Shown: in pieces, positions 48,201-54,542 of the stretch
Position numbering within the stretch: position 1 is the stretch's first letter
How the letters are laid out: each line of letters begins with the position of its first letter
Origin: an uncultured Bacteroidales bacterium
GTDB taxonomy: Bacteria > Bacteroidota > Bacteroidia > Bacteroidales > Paludibacteraceae
DNA length: 64,000 bases
Direction: 5' to 3'
NCBI GenBank assembly: GCA_902779705.1
Contig: CACZCR010000003.1
Coordinates: 1-64,000 of the forward strand
The notes under the pieces: generated by a model
What the model was told of the DNA's origin: nothing
The model's input: only the letters and a program-made list of their open reading frames with translations
Databases searched by the model: none
Translations under genes and position numbers: made by a program

Positions 48201-48573
48201 CACCAGAAGAGTATCCATTAGTTGGCGCACTACTCGTAATAACTATCTTATTTATATTACTCAGCGGTTTACCTGGTTTGCATTTGACATAAAAGCCATA
48301 AGTGCTAGTTGAAATTCCACTGACACTCCATGTACTATCCAATGTGGCAGCTTGCTTCGCTTTATTCCATCCTGCTGTAGAATTATTTCCTCCTCGGCTT
48401 AAATAAAAGTCAGTATTACCATAAGCTTGGTAAGTGGTGTTATTGATAATACTACTCGCAGAGAATGTGGCAACAGGAGTATCCACTCCCCACACTTGCC
48501 CAATATTGAGCGTTAATAATACTAATGGCACTAATAACCATTTGAATTTGAAAGAGATAAAATTTGTCATCAT
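39217..48573 (-). CDS. giant secreted multi-repeat surface protein
   Basis: 3118 residues, signal peptide near 1-29 ending QVWG. In order: an N-terminal beta-sandwich; a Listeria-Bacteroides (InlB B) repeat (TVTLDANGGSVTPTSV to ETVHAQW); several fibronectin-III-like domains with the recurring EYGFVWGTTSEP and GLTKGTKYYVRAYA; further InlB-like units ending YYAVF; Ig-like Big_3 units (SLSVTAPTKVAYFQGETF, SIAITTAPTKTNYIVGETF); a Big_2 unit (VSVAPTTKAIVFGETF); and a C-terminal region ending VIINDHVYILRNGQMYGVDG. That end matches the 1668-residue protein at 54794, so both probably carry the same type IX sorting signal. No catalytic domain was recognised. Adhesion or scaffolding is likely. Two adjacent ATGs can start it. 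No clear promoter was found. Confidence 0.85.
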   Translation of the reverse strand: MMTNFISFKFKWLLVPLVLLTLNIGQVWGVDTPVATFSASSIINNTTYQAYGNTDFYLSRGGNNSTAGWNKAKQAATLDSTWSVSGISTSTYGFYVKCKPGKPLSNINKIVITSSAPTNGYSSGDKLYLLYSTNNGKNWSQISLTSGTQGASAGTTALNKTFQFNTISSARYVILFSGESTSAQSFKFDNLQIEFYGAYTVTLDANGGSVTPTSVTQNAFGAAVTLPTPTKSGFTCTGWYTSTSGGTKRADAGGSYTPAANETVHAQWESAAACTDAPSVSGSENGSISCTTATINCNNGSSKGVVKGSCDISEWGFVYGTSSNPTGNKTSKGTNSDSDVANFSHTFTGLTPGQKYYVRAYAIVNGTTYYGTETNFTTKTITVTSNDDDFGSVSGEGLSWTGSPNSGYVYASPAYTITAGNNTTVEKSGNTFTITSTSTENVAITINFEPKGCSDHGASSITTGSSTSYTTGPIDEYYKYSTRQILYSKSDLGLADGKKGTIKSIYFKYAGNSAMTAKTSVDIYLANTSLTALASGTAVPYSAFTKVYSGPLNFTAAGWQEFTFNVENNETFEYNGVGCLAVMIDDNSFAYDGQAYTFNINTSTGSQIYKHSDTKNEVPESGIDWSSDVTATSERPHAKFCIQESDMDEYTVNWYVNSATPVHSQTGYAGTTLTDIPEPESSDCDGEKVFVGWYTESYSHATNAPAFVNPTTIPEGGANYYAVFAKASDALTATIKASSSDNGDFSGEGTSWSYTNSGTTLGFTFEGNHYTSGSASGHTFTIGKNSSTGTVSITNGIITQIVATLSESTYYIRSVSEGASVTTGGSVTSQTITFDSGAGTSVTMTGGSGNSTSDQARITKMVMTYKKLSKFSTTCCQKLGSVSGSVSCTSGTAATLSWSAVTGAESYKVKVPGSTSHNDWTTASSGVSVTGLTAGQNYTAYFQAFDSNGSHCSDGPESTTSFTTPKITVTGTPAAMSYNYDHGPSAAQSFTVAAVGMAENMTVTAPENFEVSKTSSTTGFSNSVELSHSSGTVSETTIYVRLKSGLNVGSYPATGTSNVTVSGDYATTVNVAVSGTVANPCSAAPTVSAATSSAKTMTTITVNCAGLTALGTGGCTIDHYGFVYGTSTAPKHPNDNSGTGTVKEVGTTYTTTGTAFGATTITGLTKATKYYIRPYAHNDCGWAYGDEIEVTTLDLKSLSVTAPTKVAYFQGETFASAGAVVTVTYTDDSQATVTTSATWDLTTLNTAGANTATASYTENGTTKTATTTINVYTVTVTTVDEVNDNEIEVDGVGASCSVKALSYEEAANYKFKEWYLQTASGVSISSNALTGTPTGDVVVYARFYQPIAIAWKVGTGDAPTGSQTLQVQYGTQMKDITLPSNPDKDALGSCGTNTFMGWSANEVKGTGQSAPADLFTAASGETAITSAKTFYAVFANASNSGSAYYAKVTSTADITDGDYLIVNETNGVAFNGAINSTSYDVTSNKIDVTISSSTITANSTINAAKFVIGTDANSNRTIRSASGYYIGRTANSTGINASSTDAYTNSFDFDDSGNVEIKASNNYVLRYNDASGQDRFRYYSGASVKSIQLYKYNPGVTYSDYQTSCCSAPDTELSITSASSVATGGTVDLASTVGNGGTVTWSVVNGDGSASVEGSTLTAGNVGTVTVKAHQEATGIYCAQDAEQTFSVVSSTVNVTGVSVAPTTKAIVFGETFTITPTVLPADATDKSVNWTSSDDTKATVTNGGVVEGKAAGTATITCTTTDGGKTATTSVTVYGVTMQATDEDGNPIATGGPGVPSRTGASISPAADAGNYVFMEWVISGASLGSSKTTKANTITNPTGPVTVTAKYYKPLVVKWSVNGDYEVMTVVRDGAVTELPTPPTSNDCDDAKVFVGWRATAIDGTSVNDPTGIFNDKDDVPALNNAAETIFYAVFADGNEQTKSLTNAEITAFHTADATNHGNYKKGPFTLTSADGNWYGIFATQNNSGTITANVKSEVVDLDTDEETTTFTPYLMSPTYSATINKITILATHGSNSSRTLYVCSEETATPAINNIGSITVVKNNETPQVIIPSSSTTKLYFYSADGAIMIKSVDVKIGTPSNYVTTCASCTDVPTFNAAPTVSEIGCTGATVTATNGLATLGEGDGCNIREYGFVWGTTSEPTVDSNTGKHSVSENIAEDVAWDYEITGLTKGTKYYVRAYAENKSGVAYSETKSFWTKALSSIAITTAPTKTNYIVGETFDATGMVVTATLAGGATEDVTADVTFSDAALTAGVDQDFTISYTLCETEKTVKQKINVYTLTVEEGDNQSYGTATNSSANIVSVTGLGDHKTYDITVTTNNADLVDNNNGTYSVINPTGNVTVRVDYKDANQVKVYYKVNGVAVTGLTKDVYESETTTLPTATQLSTEMTAQSMSVPDATLPNFYGWSESEFGEQTTEPTIVTGTPTINAEKTYYAVFTNVSKIRIDESNITYTGYASYNDGALTSTFGEKSFTFLNVLKNSTNLQFKKASSDYGYLYNASDLSYITHVDIGASSNTDNIDVFACSAAGTEIGSALVDANTREDAYVYHMPANTSYFMIKGDNSYTYYIDYIDIYYAPAAVRYSTDFRTLTFKKLDNTSAATVMAKNHVYTIVDADVPSADGYIFQGWTGTDRQTYNVGDEATLSDNLTLKPNVEITGDVTLPDGLGDVTVKDGKTITVSESREINDFIIEATEGHSGQVKNAENLTVNGNAYYDLTLNPSGTMDNTKWYAFAVPFQVDAATGIQRLSNDGKTANAGFNSHYVLLKYDSEERATSGKGNSWKYITKGETLTPGNFYMIALNSNVYNRVRMTKKAGAAVNNLSNLDLNEYTNNGNAATLDKNWNALANNALAYANVSATGDNADLKVQVYNSATDNYTPYAYNEVTFTVGTPFFLQAAEEGTMNVNIAASNHETVKAPAHEVMATEEFQLRLGADTESYYDKLFVSANEDAKSEYQIGHDLAKMGVSSTIPQMYVPAYDTKLCDAEFPLVNNQASFPLTFVAPQAGTYQLYVAREARDAELYLTYEGGIIWNLSMSAYELELTKGTTEGYGLLLQAKAPGAATGVDNIDASEAAQKVIINDHVYILRNGQMYGVDGKAVK

Positions 48574-48606
48574 ATTGTTATGTTTTTTATGTTTGTGCTT
48601 TGGTTG

Positions 48607-48614
48607 TAACTTTT
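48607..48614 (+). promoter_or_regulatory. possible promoter of the truncated surface protein gene
   Basis: TAACTTTT at 48607-48614 with TTTT about 19 bases upstream is a poor match to the consensus. The whole divergent intergenic space is only 56 bases. Confidence 0.35.
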
Positions 48615-48629
48615 TAAATACACAATGAT

Positions 48630-49487
48630 ATGAAGAAAAAATTATTTACAAACTTTCGAAGGATGACAACAATCATCCTGTTTGCCTTCTGGGCTATTCC
48701 ACAAATGTGGGCTACTTTAACTGCGGATAGTATCGCAAAGTCCACAACGATTACGGCTGGTGCCAAGTACGTAATTGGTACAGGATCATATTTCGTCGCG
48801 GCAACCAATAATGGTTGGGGAAGCGCAGTCGCAATTGGTTCAGCCTATCGGTTCACCGCTTATGGTGCAACAAATGGCTTCTATGCAGTAGGTCCTGATG
48901 GACGATTAAAAACAGCTTCAGCCAAGAACTGGGCGGATTATGATAACAACACAGGAAATAATATTCGATTAGATGCTAGCGGAAATATTATTGGGTCTAC
49001 GTCATCTACGGTAACCTCTCCTGTCTTGAAATCTAATAGTGGCAGTAGCAATAAATTCAGATGGTACGCTTCTGGACAGAATGCTGTATATTTTTATCAA
49101 ATTGGCTACAATGTGCTTTTTACACAGCCCGCTTCCGGTTCCATAGCGGCCACGTCTACAACAGCAGCATATGACGCAACTAATAGCATTATGCCGGCAG
49201 TATATGCAACGAGAACCGTAACTCTTACCGCTACACCTCCATCAGGAAAAACAGTCAATGCATGGACGGTTAAGAAGAAGTCTGACAACTCAGATGTAAC
49301 TACTACCGTCTTATCAGGAACTACTCTTACAATGCCTGCTTATGATGTAGTTGTGAGCGTTACATGGAAAGATGCTGCCGCTTGTGCTGTTAACCCCTCT
49401 GTAGCTGTTTCAACAAAAGGTTCCTTTTCTCTGACCCACCCTTTAGGTGCCTTCAGCCTTGAAATATTCAGGCCGGAGAGACCATAA
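48630..49487 (+). pseudogene. truncated secreted surface protein
   Basis: 285 residues with signal peptide MTTIILFAFWAIPQMWA, a beta-rich domain (ITAGAKYVIGTGSYFVAATN, FRWYASGQNAVYF) and the start of an InlB-like region (VTLTATPPSGKTVNAWTVKK, YDVVVSVTW). After NPSVAVSTKGSFSLT the style changes abruptly to an unrelated 15-residue end and a stop. Its relatives in this window are 1668 and 3118 residues with a sorting domain; this one has none and could not be anchored by that route. It appears cut off where the repeat array begins near 49435. Confidence 0.7.
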
Positions 49488-49591
49488 GCGAATGTCGGTA
49501 TTACATCGGGGTAATATCGTATCCCACCTCACCTTATATATACTATGTATATATCCCGTGATTTTGAATCCTTATTCTTTCATCATATCAT

Positions 49592-49685
49592 TATGTCAAA
49601 GGTCGTTTTGCCGTTGTTTTGAGTGCTCGGCAAGAGGCACTATTCTTTCATTTTTAATTATTTTCTCTCTTACTTGATCCTTTTT
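49592..49685 (-). repeat. dispersed hairpin repeat, copy A (short form)
   Basis: It shares with copies B and C the end ATGTCAAAGGTC, the other end TTATTTTCTCTCTTA...TTG.TCCTTTTT, and a central AGTGC...GCACTAT hairpin. Part of the region between the first end and the hairpin differs. The stop codon of the RhuM-like pseudogene (49684-49686) is formed by its last bases. Confidence 0.75.
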
Positions 49686-50068
49686 ACAATCTCCCCTTTA
49701 TCGTATTTATTAGACTTGCATCCATCTGGGTGAATGCGAAGAGTCGTTTGCCGGCATCTTTTAGCGATGCACCTATCAGATAAATCGTCTTGTCATCAAT
49801 AATCAAGAACCGGTTCTCGGCCTCCCTCTATTTGAACTTGTAAAAAATCCTTACAAGTTGCCTCTTTCGCTAATTCTTCCTCTTTATAAATATTGCGTAT
49901 ATGGACTGTAATGTTCTGAGGAGTGGTGTCAAATAGCCCCGCCATCTGCTTCTGAGTCAACCATACAGTTTCCTCTGCCAATTGCACATCCAACTGCACC
50001 GCATTATCTGCGCTGCGATATACAACCACATTCTCTTCCCATCCGTATGTCATTATCTCATTTGCCAT
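49684..50068 (-). pseudogene. RhuM-like protein, internal deletion and frameshift
   Basis: The N-terminus (MANEIMTYGWEENVVVYRSA, VWLTQKQMAGLFDTTPQNIT, CKDFLQVQIEGGR) is the conserved start of the virulence RhuM family and stops at 49796. In the next frame, without a gap, comes the typical C-terminal end of such proteins in Bacteroidota: ENRFLIIDDKTIYLIGASLK, DAGKRLFAFTQMD, ending at 49684. The central 200 or so residues are missing and the frame shifts at the join near 49815, so this is a deletion remnant. Confidence 0.8.
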
Positions 50069-50750
50069 ATCTTCTTATCTTTGATATTTGCAAATCTTTT
50101 TGTTATTTTAATTATTTTCTTCCGCAAAGCACTAAGGTATATGGTAAGAATAAAATTAACTATATAGATCCATCGGTGACGTACGTAATGATCGCGAGAT
50201 GGTCACGAGATGAGTAGGCGATGGGTATGTGACGGATAGGGGATAGATAGGAGATAGGTAGGACAATGACTAACGAATAGTTAACTTATCAACAACTTAT
50301 CACTAACGACGCGTTCAGCAACATAGTTGCAAAGGTCAATACCACTCCGCTTCGTCGGAAGTGGCTTACGACAAGAATCTCACCTCCAGTGAGTTTAAGG
50401 TCGCCGCACATCCTCCTCTCCCCAAGGATTAGAAATCCTCGGGGGCTCCAGAAAGAGGAAAATGGCTTCCGCTCTCCCCAAAAATCAAAATTTTCGGGGG
50501 CCCCGGGTAAAAAGAAAGTGATCTTTGGAAGTAAAAAAATGCTTGGCAAACTTGACCAAGTTGGCAAAGTAAGCAATTAAGTTTGTCAAGATTGTCAACT
50601 TTGTCATGCAAAAATTTACACTGCACTATTTGCACTATTTGCACTTTGGAGGGTAAAAAAATGCAGAAAGTGCAGAAAATGCAGAAAGTGCAAAGCAAAA
50701 AATCACATGAGAAAAGTGAGAAAAATCACTCTTTTTTGTTAATTTTATTC
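50069..50750. other. long non-coding stretch with hairpins and short direct repeats
   Basis: No convincing gene. It holds degenerate GATAGG-type repeats (about 50215-50265) and two hairpins of identical design: 50420-50444 (CCCC, A, 6-bp stem, C, GGGG) and 50476-50499 (same frame, different stem). TTGGCAAA/TTGTCAA repeats follow (50540-50610), then TTTGCACTA repeats (50620-50650) and TGCAGAAAG repeats (50660-50697). Confidence 0.6.
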
Positions 50751-50754
50751 TCAC

Positions 50755-50878
50755 TATGTCAAAGGTCATTTCTCGCTTCGCTCGAACGATTACTTCGTTC
50801 CCGCATTTTTAGTGCCGCGAGATTGCACTATGGGTTGTTTGTTATTTCAATTCTTTTCTCTCTTAGTTGGTGCTTTTA
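50755..50878 (-). repeat. dispersed hairpin repeat, copy B
   Basis: About 124 bases, almost identical to copy C. It contains the inverted repeat GAACGA / TCGTTC and the hairpin AGTGC...GCACT. It lies about 125 bases beyond the 3' end of the AAA ATPase gene. Confidence 0.85.
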
Positions 50879-51003
50879 ATATTGAAAAAGACTGAATAGG
50901 CATTTCGTCGTGTCCATAGGACTAAGAAATGCGTTTATGTAATAAATAAATCTGACACAGAACTTTCGTTCCATGCCAGACTGATAAAGTATATGCGAGA
51001 GGC

Positions 51004-52125
51004 TTACTCTATGCTTCTAAGCCAAATGGCCATAAAACGGTCGTAAACAATGTAGCCTTCTTCGGTAGGATAGAGGTATTCCTCTTCTATCAATGAAGCT
51101 AATGCTCGTTGCACGCTGCTTGCTGAACGCAGATGATATTTTTTGACAAATAGCCCCGATGTCGGTTGTTTGACTTCTCCTTCTGCAGCTACAGCACGCA
51201 ATAAAGTCGATTGTACTTGTGTTAGATGATGATATTGCTTCTTGTAATCATCTTCTTCGGATCGAATAATAGCAACTACCGCTTGCTTCACAACAGCTTC
51301 TGTCACCTCTATATCTGACAGCCGATATAAACGATGCAAGATAGCTTGGATATACCAAGTTACCCCATCTACCATCGTATAAACGTGGTGGAACATCTCC
51401 CGAGAGAGTCGGACGTTTTTCTGCTGCAGATGATACTGAGCAAAGCAATAATATTTATCTTCGTCCAAAGAACCGAGTTGCATTCGCTCTGTACTGCGAT
51501 AGAACGGGTGTTTCGGAGAAGAGAACATCACATCCATTACATGTTGCTTACTGCCGGAAAAAATAATATGCACATTGTGTACTCGCTCCAAAAGCGAACG
51601 CAAGATGGCTTCTACATTGTCTTCCGGATACTCTCCTACCTGTTGAAACTCATCCAATGCGATGTAGCAATTTACATTGGATTGAGCAATATAAGCAAAT
51701 ATCTCCTCTAATGTCTGCTGTGAGTTTTGAGGCGCATAGGATAAACTAACCTGAGGCAGATTGGTGTAAGGGTCAACTCCGAATGTTAATTGGGCACTTC
51801 GGAAAAACCTCATCACAAAACCTTCCGCCTTTTGGATTGGCGTGTCCAACTTTCCGATGATGGCCTTGCCTAACAGGTTGACAAAATCAGACAAGGAGCG
51901 AGTCGGGTACAAGTCAATATAGAAACATCGGAAATCACTATTATGTTCCTTTATATGTTGGAACGTGTGATGAATCAATCCTGACTTACCCATTCGTCGA
52001 GGGCTGATTAACGTTAGGTTGGTACCATTTTGCATGGATTCGACTAATTGGCGAGTCTCATCCTCACGATCGCAGAAATATTCTGGACCTTCGTAGCCGT
52101 ACAAAAGAAAAGGATTGTCAATCAT
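51004..52125 (-). CDS. AAA ATPase (ATPase_2 / archaeal-type STAND-like)
   Basis: 373 residues. It starts NPFLLYGYEGPEYFCDREDE, a typical opening of this family. Walker A is SPRRMGKSGL, Walker B CYIALDEFQQVG, sensor IIFSGSKQHVM. A winged-helix segment is at the end (QSTLLRAVAAEGEVKQPTS, SASSVQRALASLIEEEYLY). These stand-alone ATPases are abundant in Bacteroidota accessory regions; their role is unsettled and defence has been suggested for related STAND proteins. Strong own promoter and a leader with a TGCGTAACGCA palindrome (52165-52175). Confidence 0.85.
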   Translation of the reverse strand: MIDNPFLLYGYEGPEYFCDREDETRQLVESMQNGTNLTLISPRRMGKSGLIHHTFQHIKEHNSDFRCFYIDLYPTRSLSDFVNLLGKAIIGKLDTPIQKAEGFVMRFFRSAQLTFGVDPYTNLPQVSLSYAPQNSQQTLEEIFAYIAQSNVNCYIALDEFQQVGEYPEDNVEAILRSLLERVHNVHIIFSGSKQHVMDVMFSSPKHPFYRSTERMQLGSLDEDKYYCFAQYHLQQKNVRLSREMFHHVYTMVDGVTWYIQAILHRLYRLSDIEVTEAVVKQAVVAIIRSEEDDYKKQYHHLTQVQSTLLRAVAAEGEVKQPTSGLFVKKYHLRSASSVQRALASLIEEEYLYPTEEGYIVYDRFMAIWLRSIE

Positions 52126-52199
52126 ATCTATTACTTTTTCAATTGGTTACAACAATGCGCAATCTGCGTAACGCAACTTGCGTAATTTGTTTTCGGCTG

Positions 52200-52231
52200 C
52201 AAAAGTACTACTTTTTTTTGATATATGCAAG
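52200..52231 (-). promoter_or_regulatory. promoter of the AAA ATPase gene
   Basis: On the minus strand: CTTG (52228-52231), 20 bases, TACTTTTG (52200-52207). The leader is about 70 bases and includes the palindrome at 52165-52175, a possible operator. Confidence 0.8.
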
Positions 52232-52312
52232 CATTTTTTAACAAAATAATCGTTTTTGCTCATAAAATAAGAAGATTTTGTTTTTAAAATGCAAATTATC
52301 AGTCTTTTTCAA

Positions 52313-52437
52313 TATGTCAAAGGTCATTTCTCGCTTCGCTCGAACGATTACTTCGTTCCCGCATTTTTAGTGCCGCGAGATGGCACTATGGGTTATTTGT
52401 TATTTCAATTATTTTCTCTCTTAGTTGGTCCTTTTTT
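52313..52437 (-). repeat. dispersed hairpin repeat, copy C
   Basis: About 125 bases, nearly identical to copy B. Its central hairpin AGTGCC...GGCACT is one pair longer than in B. Its last bases form the stop codon of the DUF2442 gene (52436-52438). Confidence 0.85.
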
Positions 52438-52648
52438 AGACTCTTGCAAAGAATCCTTCGTAACAAAGGTCTTCATCTAATTGCTCCCAATGAATGCCAT
52501 AAGGCGAGAGCGTGTAGTTCTCGCGCTCCTGCGCCGTGGCATTACGCAAACCTTTATAGTCCGCAAAATGCTCGCAAGCCTGTTTGCCGTCTGATGTCTG
52601 AATCCACACATCAGTAGGAGTTAACCATATTTTCTGAACGTCTATCAT
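52436..52648 (-). CDS. DUF2442 protein, partner of DUF4160
   Basis: 70 residues. DUF2442 pattern: a short ligand-like strand (VWIQTSDGKQ), FADYKGLRNATAQERENY and SPYGIHWEQLDEDLCYEGF. It overlaps the DUF4160 stop by 4 bases (ATGA), so the two are made together. Such pairs are commonly predicted as toxin-antitoxin modules, with roles unproven. Confidence 0.82.
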   Translation of the reverse strand: MIDVQKIWLTPTDVWIQTSDGKQACEHFADYKGLRNATAQERENYTLSPYGIHWEQLDEDLCYEGFFARV

Positions 52649-52881
52649 TTCTTAAAATACTCGTTCCAACGTGCAACAATCATCTCCTTATTTTCCTCTA
52701 CCAGAGACTCTGCCAATTTTATCTCAGCCGGTTTTAATCCCTTATTATCCAACAAGGTCACCTCCGGTTCTACTTGAAAGCGCGCTTCGGTTCCGGCTTT
52801 CACAACATGCACATGTATCGGCTCATGATCGTTCGAATAGAACATAAACCTAAACCCAAAAACTGTAAATAACTGCGGCAT
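52645..52881 (-). CDS. DUF4160 protein
   Basis: 78 residues. Hallmarks: FGFRFMFYSNDHEPIHVHVV, the EVTLLDNKGLKPAEIKLAES helix and IVARWNEYFKK. The HEPIHVHV histidines are the conserved core of the family. It is the first gene of the pair; no consensus promoter was seen directly upstream, where the palindrome cluster lies. Confidence 0.85.
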   Translation of the reverse strand: MPQLFTVFGFRFMFYSNDHEPIHVHVVKAGTEARFQVEPEVTLLDNKGLKPAEIKLAESLVEENKEMIVARWNEYFKK

Positions 52882-52920
52882 ATCCTTTCTTCCTTTAAAT
52901 TATTTTCTCTCTATTTGGAC

Positions 52921-53050
52921 ATCACAATTTGTGATCCCTATTTTTAGCTTGGTCCTTTTTACAATTTTCTCCGCACGCGGAGACTTTTCAAATTGTGTAC
53001 GCATGCGTACAAGATCTTTATCTCCGTAAAAGTATACGCGGCGCGTATAC
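52921..53050. repeat. cluster of four perfect palindromes
   Basis: ATCACAATTTGTGAT (52921-52935); TCTCCGC-AC-GCGGAGA (52968-52983); TGTACGCATGCGTACA (52996-53011); GTATACGCG-G-CGCGTATAC (53032-53050). All four are perfect apart from a centre base or two. They fill the space between the DUF4160 start and the DUF1016 stop. Confidence 0.9.
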
Positions 53051-53062
53051 AATTATTCCTCT

Positions 53063-53097
53063 GCCGTATTGTTTGTTATTTCAATTCTTTTCTCTCT
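53063..53097 (-). repeat. dispersed repeat, partial copy D
   Basis: The end portion of copies B and C (TTGTTTGTTATTTCAATTCT followed by TTTCTCTC), without the hairpin half. It runs into the stop codon of the DUF1016 gene. Fragments of the same end also occur at 52895-52912 and 52946-52960. Confidence 0.7.
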
Positions 53098-54211
53098 ACA
53101 AAAGTTTTCTCAATTCTTCAGCGGAAGGTAGCGCCTTATATGTTTCAGGCAATTCGTCTACACTGCGATAAGTTGCTACTCCCATCGGTTTTGATATATC
53201 CCGTAGCGCGAACTCTACCTCTGCATTATCTTTATTACGACAAAGAAGAATGCCTACGCTCGGATTTTCTTCGGGTAAGCGAACTAACTCATCCAAAGCC
53301 GACAAATAATAATTCAACTTTCCTGCATATTCCGGCTGAAATTCTCCATTCTTCAATTCAATCGCCACAAGACATCGCATCCATCTGTGATAGAAAAGGA
53401 GATCTATAAAACGTTCTTTATTATTTACGATCAGCCGATATTGATTGCCCATGAAGGCAAAATCATTACCAAGCGACATCATAAACTTTCGAACATTGTT
53501 AACTATCTGCTGCTCTACGTCGTGCTCATCTACAAAATCGGGATCCTCTATATGCAGAAAGTCCAGCACATTGTCTTCCTTGAATGTCTGCATCGCTATC
53601 GTGCGTTGCTTGTCATCCGGAATAGTAAGTGCAAAATTATTAGGCATTGAGCCTGCAGTATGGTAAAGATCATCCCGAAGAGCTTGTTCCAAACGGCGGT
53701 ACCCCCAGAACTCCTGTGCGCATTTCCGTATATAGAACCACCGCTCGTTGATGTTCTTTGCCTTTGATAAGATAGAGTAATGATGCGTAAATCCTACAGA
53801 TAGAAAAGCGGAAATGTCCTCATTTGTTATTTCGCTCGTCACTGCCGAGTAAAATGTAAACGGTTGTATTTCAGTGCTTTGAGGCACTATGTTAAATTCG
53901 TTCGGCACTGCCGAGTGAATTTCAAACACCTCACACCATTCCTCATAAAACTGACGCATTTTTCGAATGTTTTTCCCCGAAAATCCTTTCAATCCAGGCA
54001 GTTCTTGTTGCAGTTGATCTGAGATAGTTTGAATAGCGTTCGTGCCCCATTGAGCATTCCGGCTTTGCTCCGAAATATATTTGCCGATGGAATAGTACAA
54101 GCCCAGCACCTCGCCATTCATCTGACGAGCTGCACGATAGCGACAAACCACAATAGCTTGCTTAATCGCCTTTACCGCTTGCGCATAATCTGTTTTTATT
54201 ATTTGTTCCAT
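53096..54211 (-). CDS. DUF1016 / PDDEXK nuclease domain protein (YhcG-like)
   Basis: 371 residues. The N-terminal DUF1016 part has LGLYYSIGKYISEQS, GKNIRKMRQFYEEW and SVGFTHHYSILSKAKN; the C-terminal part is a PD-(D/E)xK nuclease-like domain with RFIDLLFYHRWMRCLVAIEL followed by KNG. YhcG-type proteins occur in phage-defence and restriction-modification neighbourhoods. It is driven by a promoter inside the 89-base repeat at 54385, with a leader of about 170 bases that contains a 24-codon ORF (about 54269-54343). Confidence 0.88.
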   Translation of the reverse strand: MEQIIKTDYAQAVKAIKQAIVVCRYRAARQMNGEVLGLYYSIGKYISEQSRNAQWGTNAIQTISDQLQQELPGLKGFSGKNIRKMRQFYEEWCEVFEIHSAVPNEFNIVPQSTEIQPFTFYSAVTSEITNEDISAFLSVGFTHHYSILSKAKNINERWFYIRKCAQEFWGYRRLEQALRDDLYHTAGSMPNNFALTIPDDKQRTIAMQTFKEDNVLDFLHIEDPDFVDEHDVEQQIVNNVRKFMMSLGNDFAFMGNQYRLIVNNKERFIDLLFYHRWMRCLVAIELKNGEFQPEYAGKLNYYLSALDELVRLPEENPSVGILLCRNKDNAEVEFALRDISKPMGVATYRSVDELPETYKALPSAEELRKLL

Positions 54212-54384
54212 CGTTTAACCTTTCAATCAAAAAAAGAAACAAAACCTTTTAATGGTTCTGTTCCTAGAGCGCACTATCTCCTACTACGGACGTTAGCCCG
54301 GTGGTAAAGTATTGATATGCCGTCATTTGATTCATCATAAAGTAGTGTCTTAACCGTTGGTACTTATGGTGTATGTCAAAAACG

Positions 54385-54473
54385 CTGCAAAGTTACAACA
54401 AAAAAATCATATATGCAAATTTTTTACGATAAAAATTTATTATGTTTACATAAGTTTACATTTTTAGCGGAAA
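54385..54473 (-). repeat. 89-bp direct repeat with promoter, copy 1
   Basis: Identical except for two positions to 59876-59964. On the minus strand it carries TTTG (54416-54419), 20 bases, TAACTTTG (54388-54395) and the AT-rich stretch upstream, so it is a complete promoter. It drives the DUF1016 gene. Confidence 0.9.
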
Positions 54474-54542
54474 AAAGGTGCTATTTGCACATTAGTGCAA
54501 ATGTAATTTCGGGGTGAAGCACGAAATTACAAATATTTCACA

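Noticed and set aside
49430..49590. Insertion sequence responsible for the truncated surface gene
   Set aside because: No transposase ORF, terminal inverted repeats or target duplication could be identified in the interval.
50289..50698. Short overlapping ORFs of 63-98 codons on both strands
   Set aside because: They arise from the hairpins and direct repeats, have no promoter, and carry no recognisable motif.
49592..53097. Classical integron with attC sites
   Set aside because: The repeats lack RYYYAAC/GTTRRRY core sites, and no integron integrase is in the window. The xerD-like gene at 62337 is an ordinary chromosomal recombinase in a housekeeping operon.
54212..54384. tRNA or other stable RNA in the DUF1016 leader
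   Set aside because: No cloverleaf or conserved T-loop; only a 24-codon ORF of uncertain value is visible.
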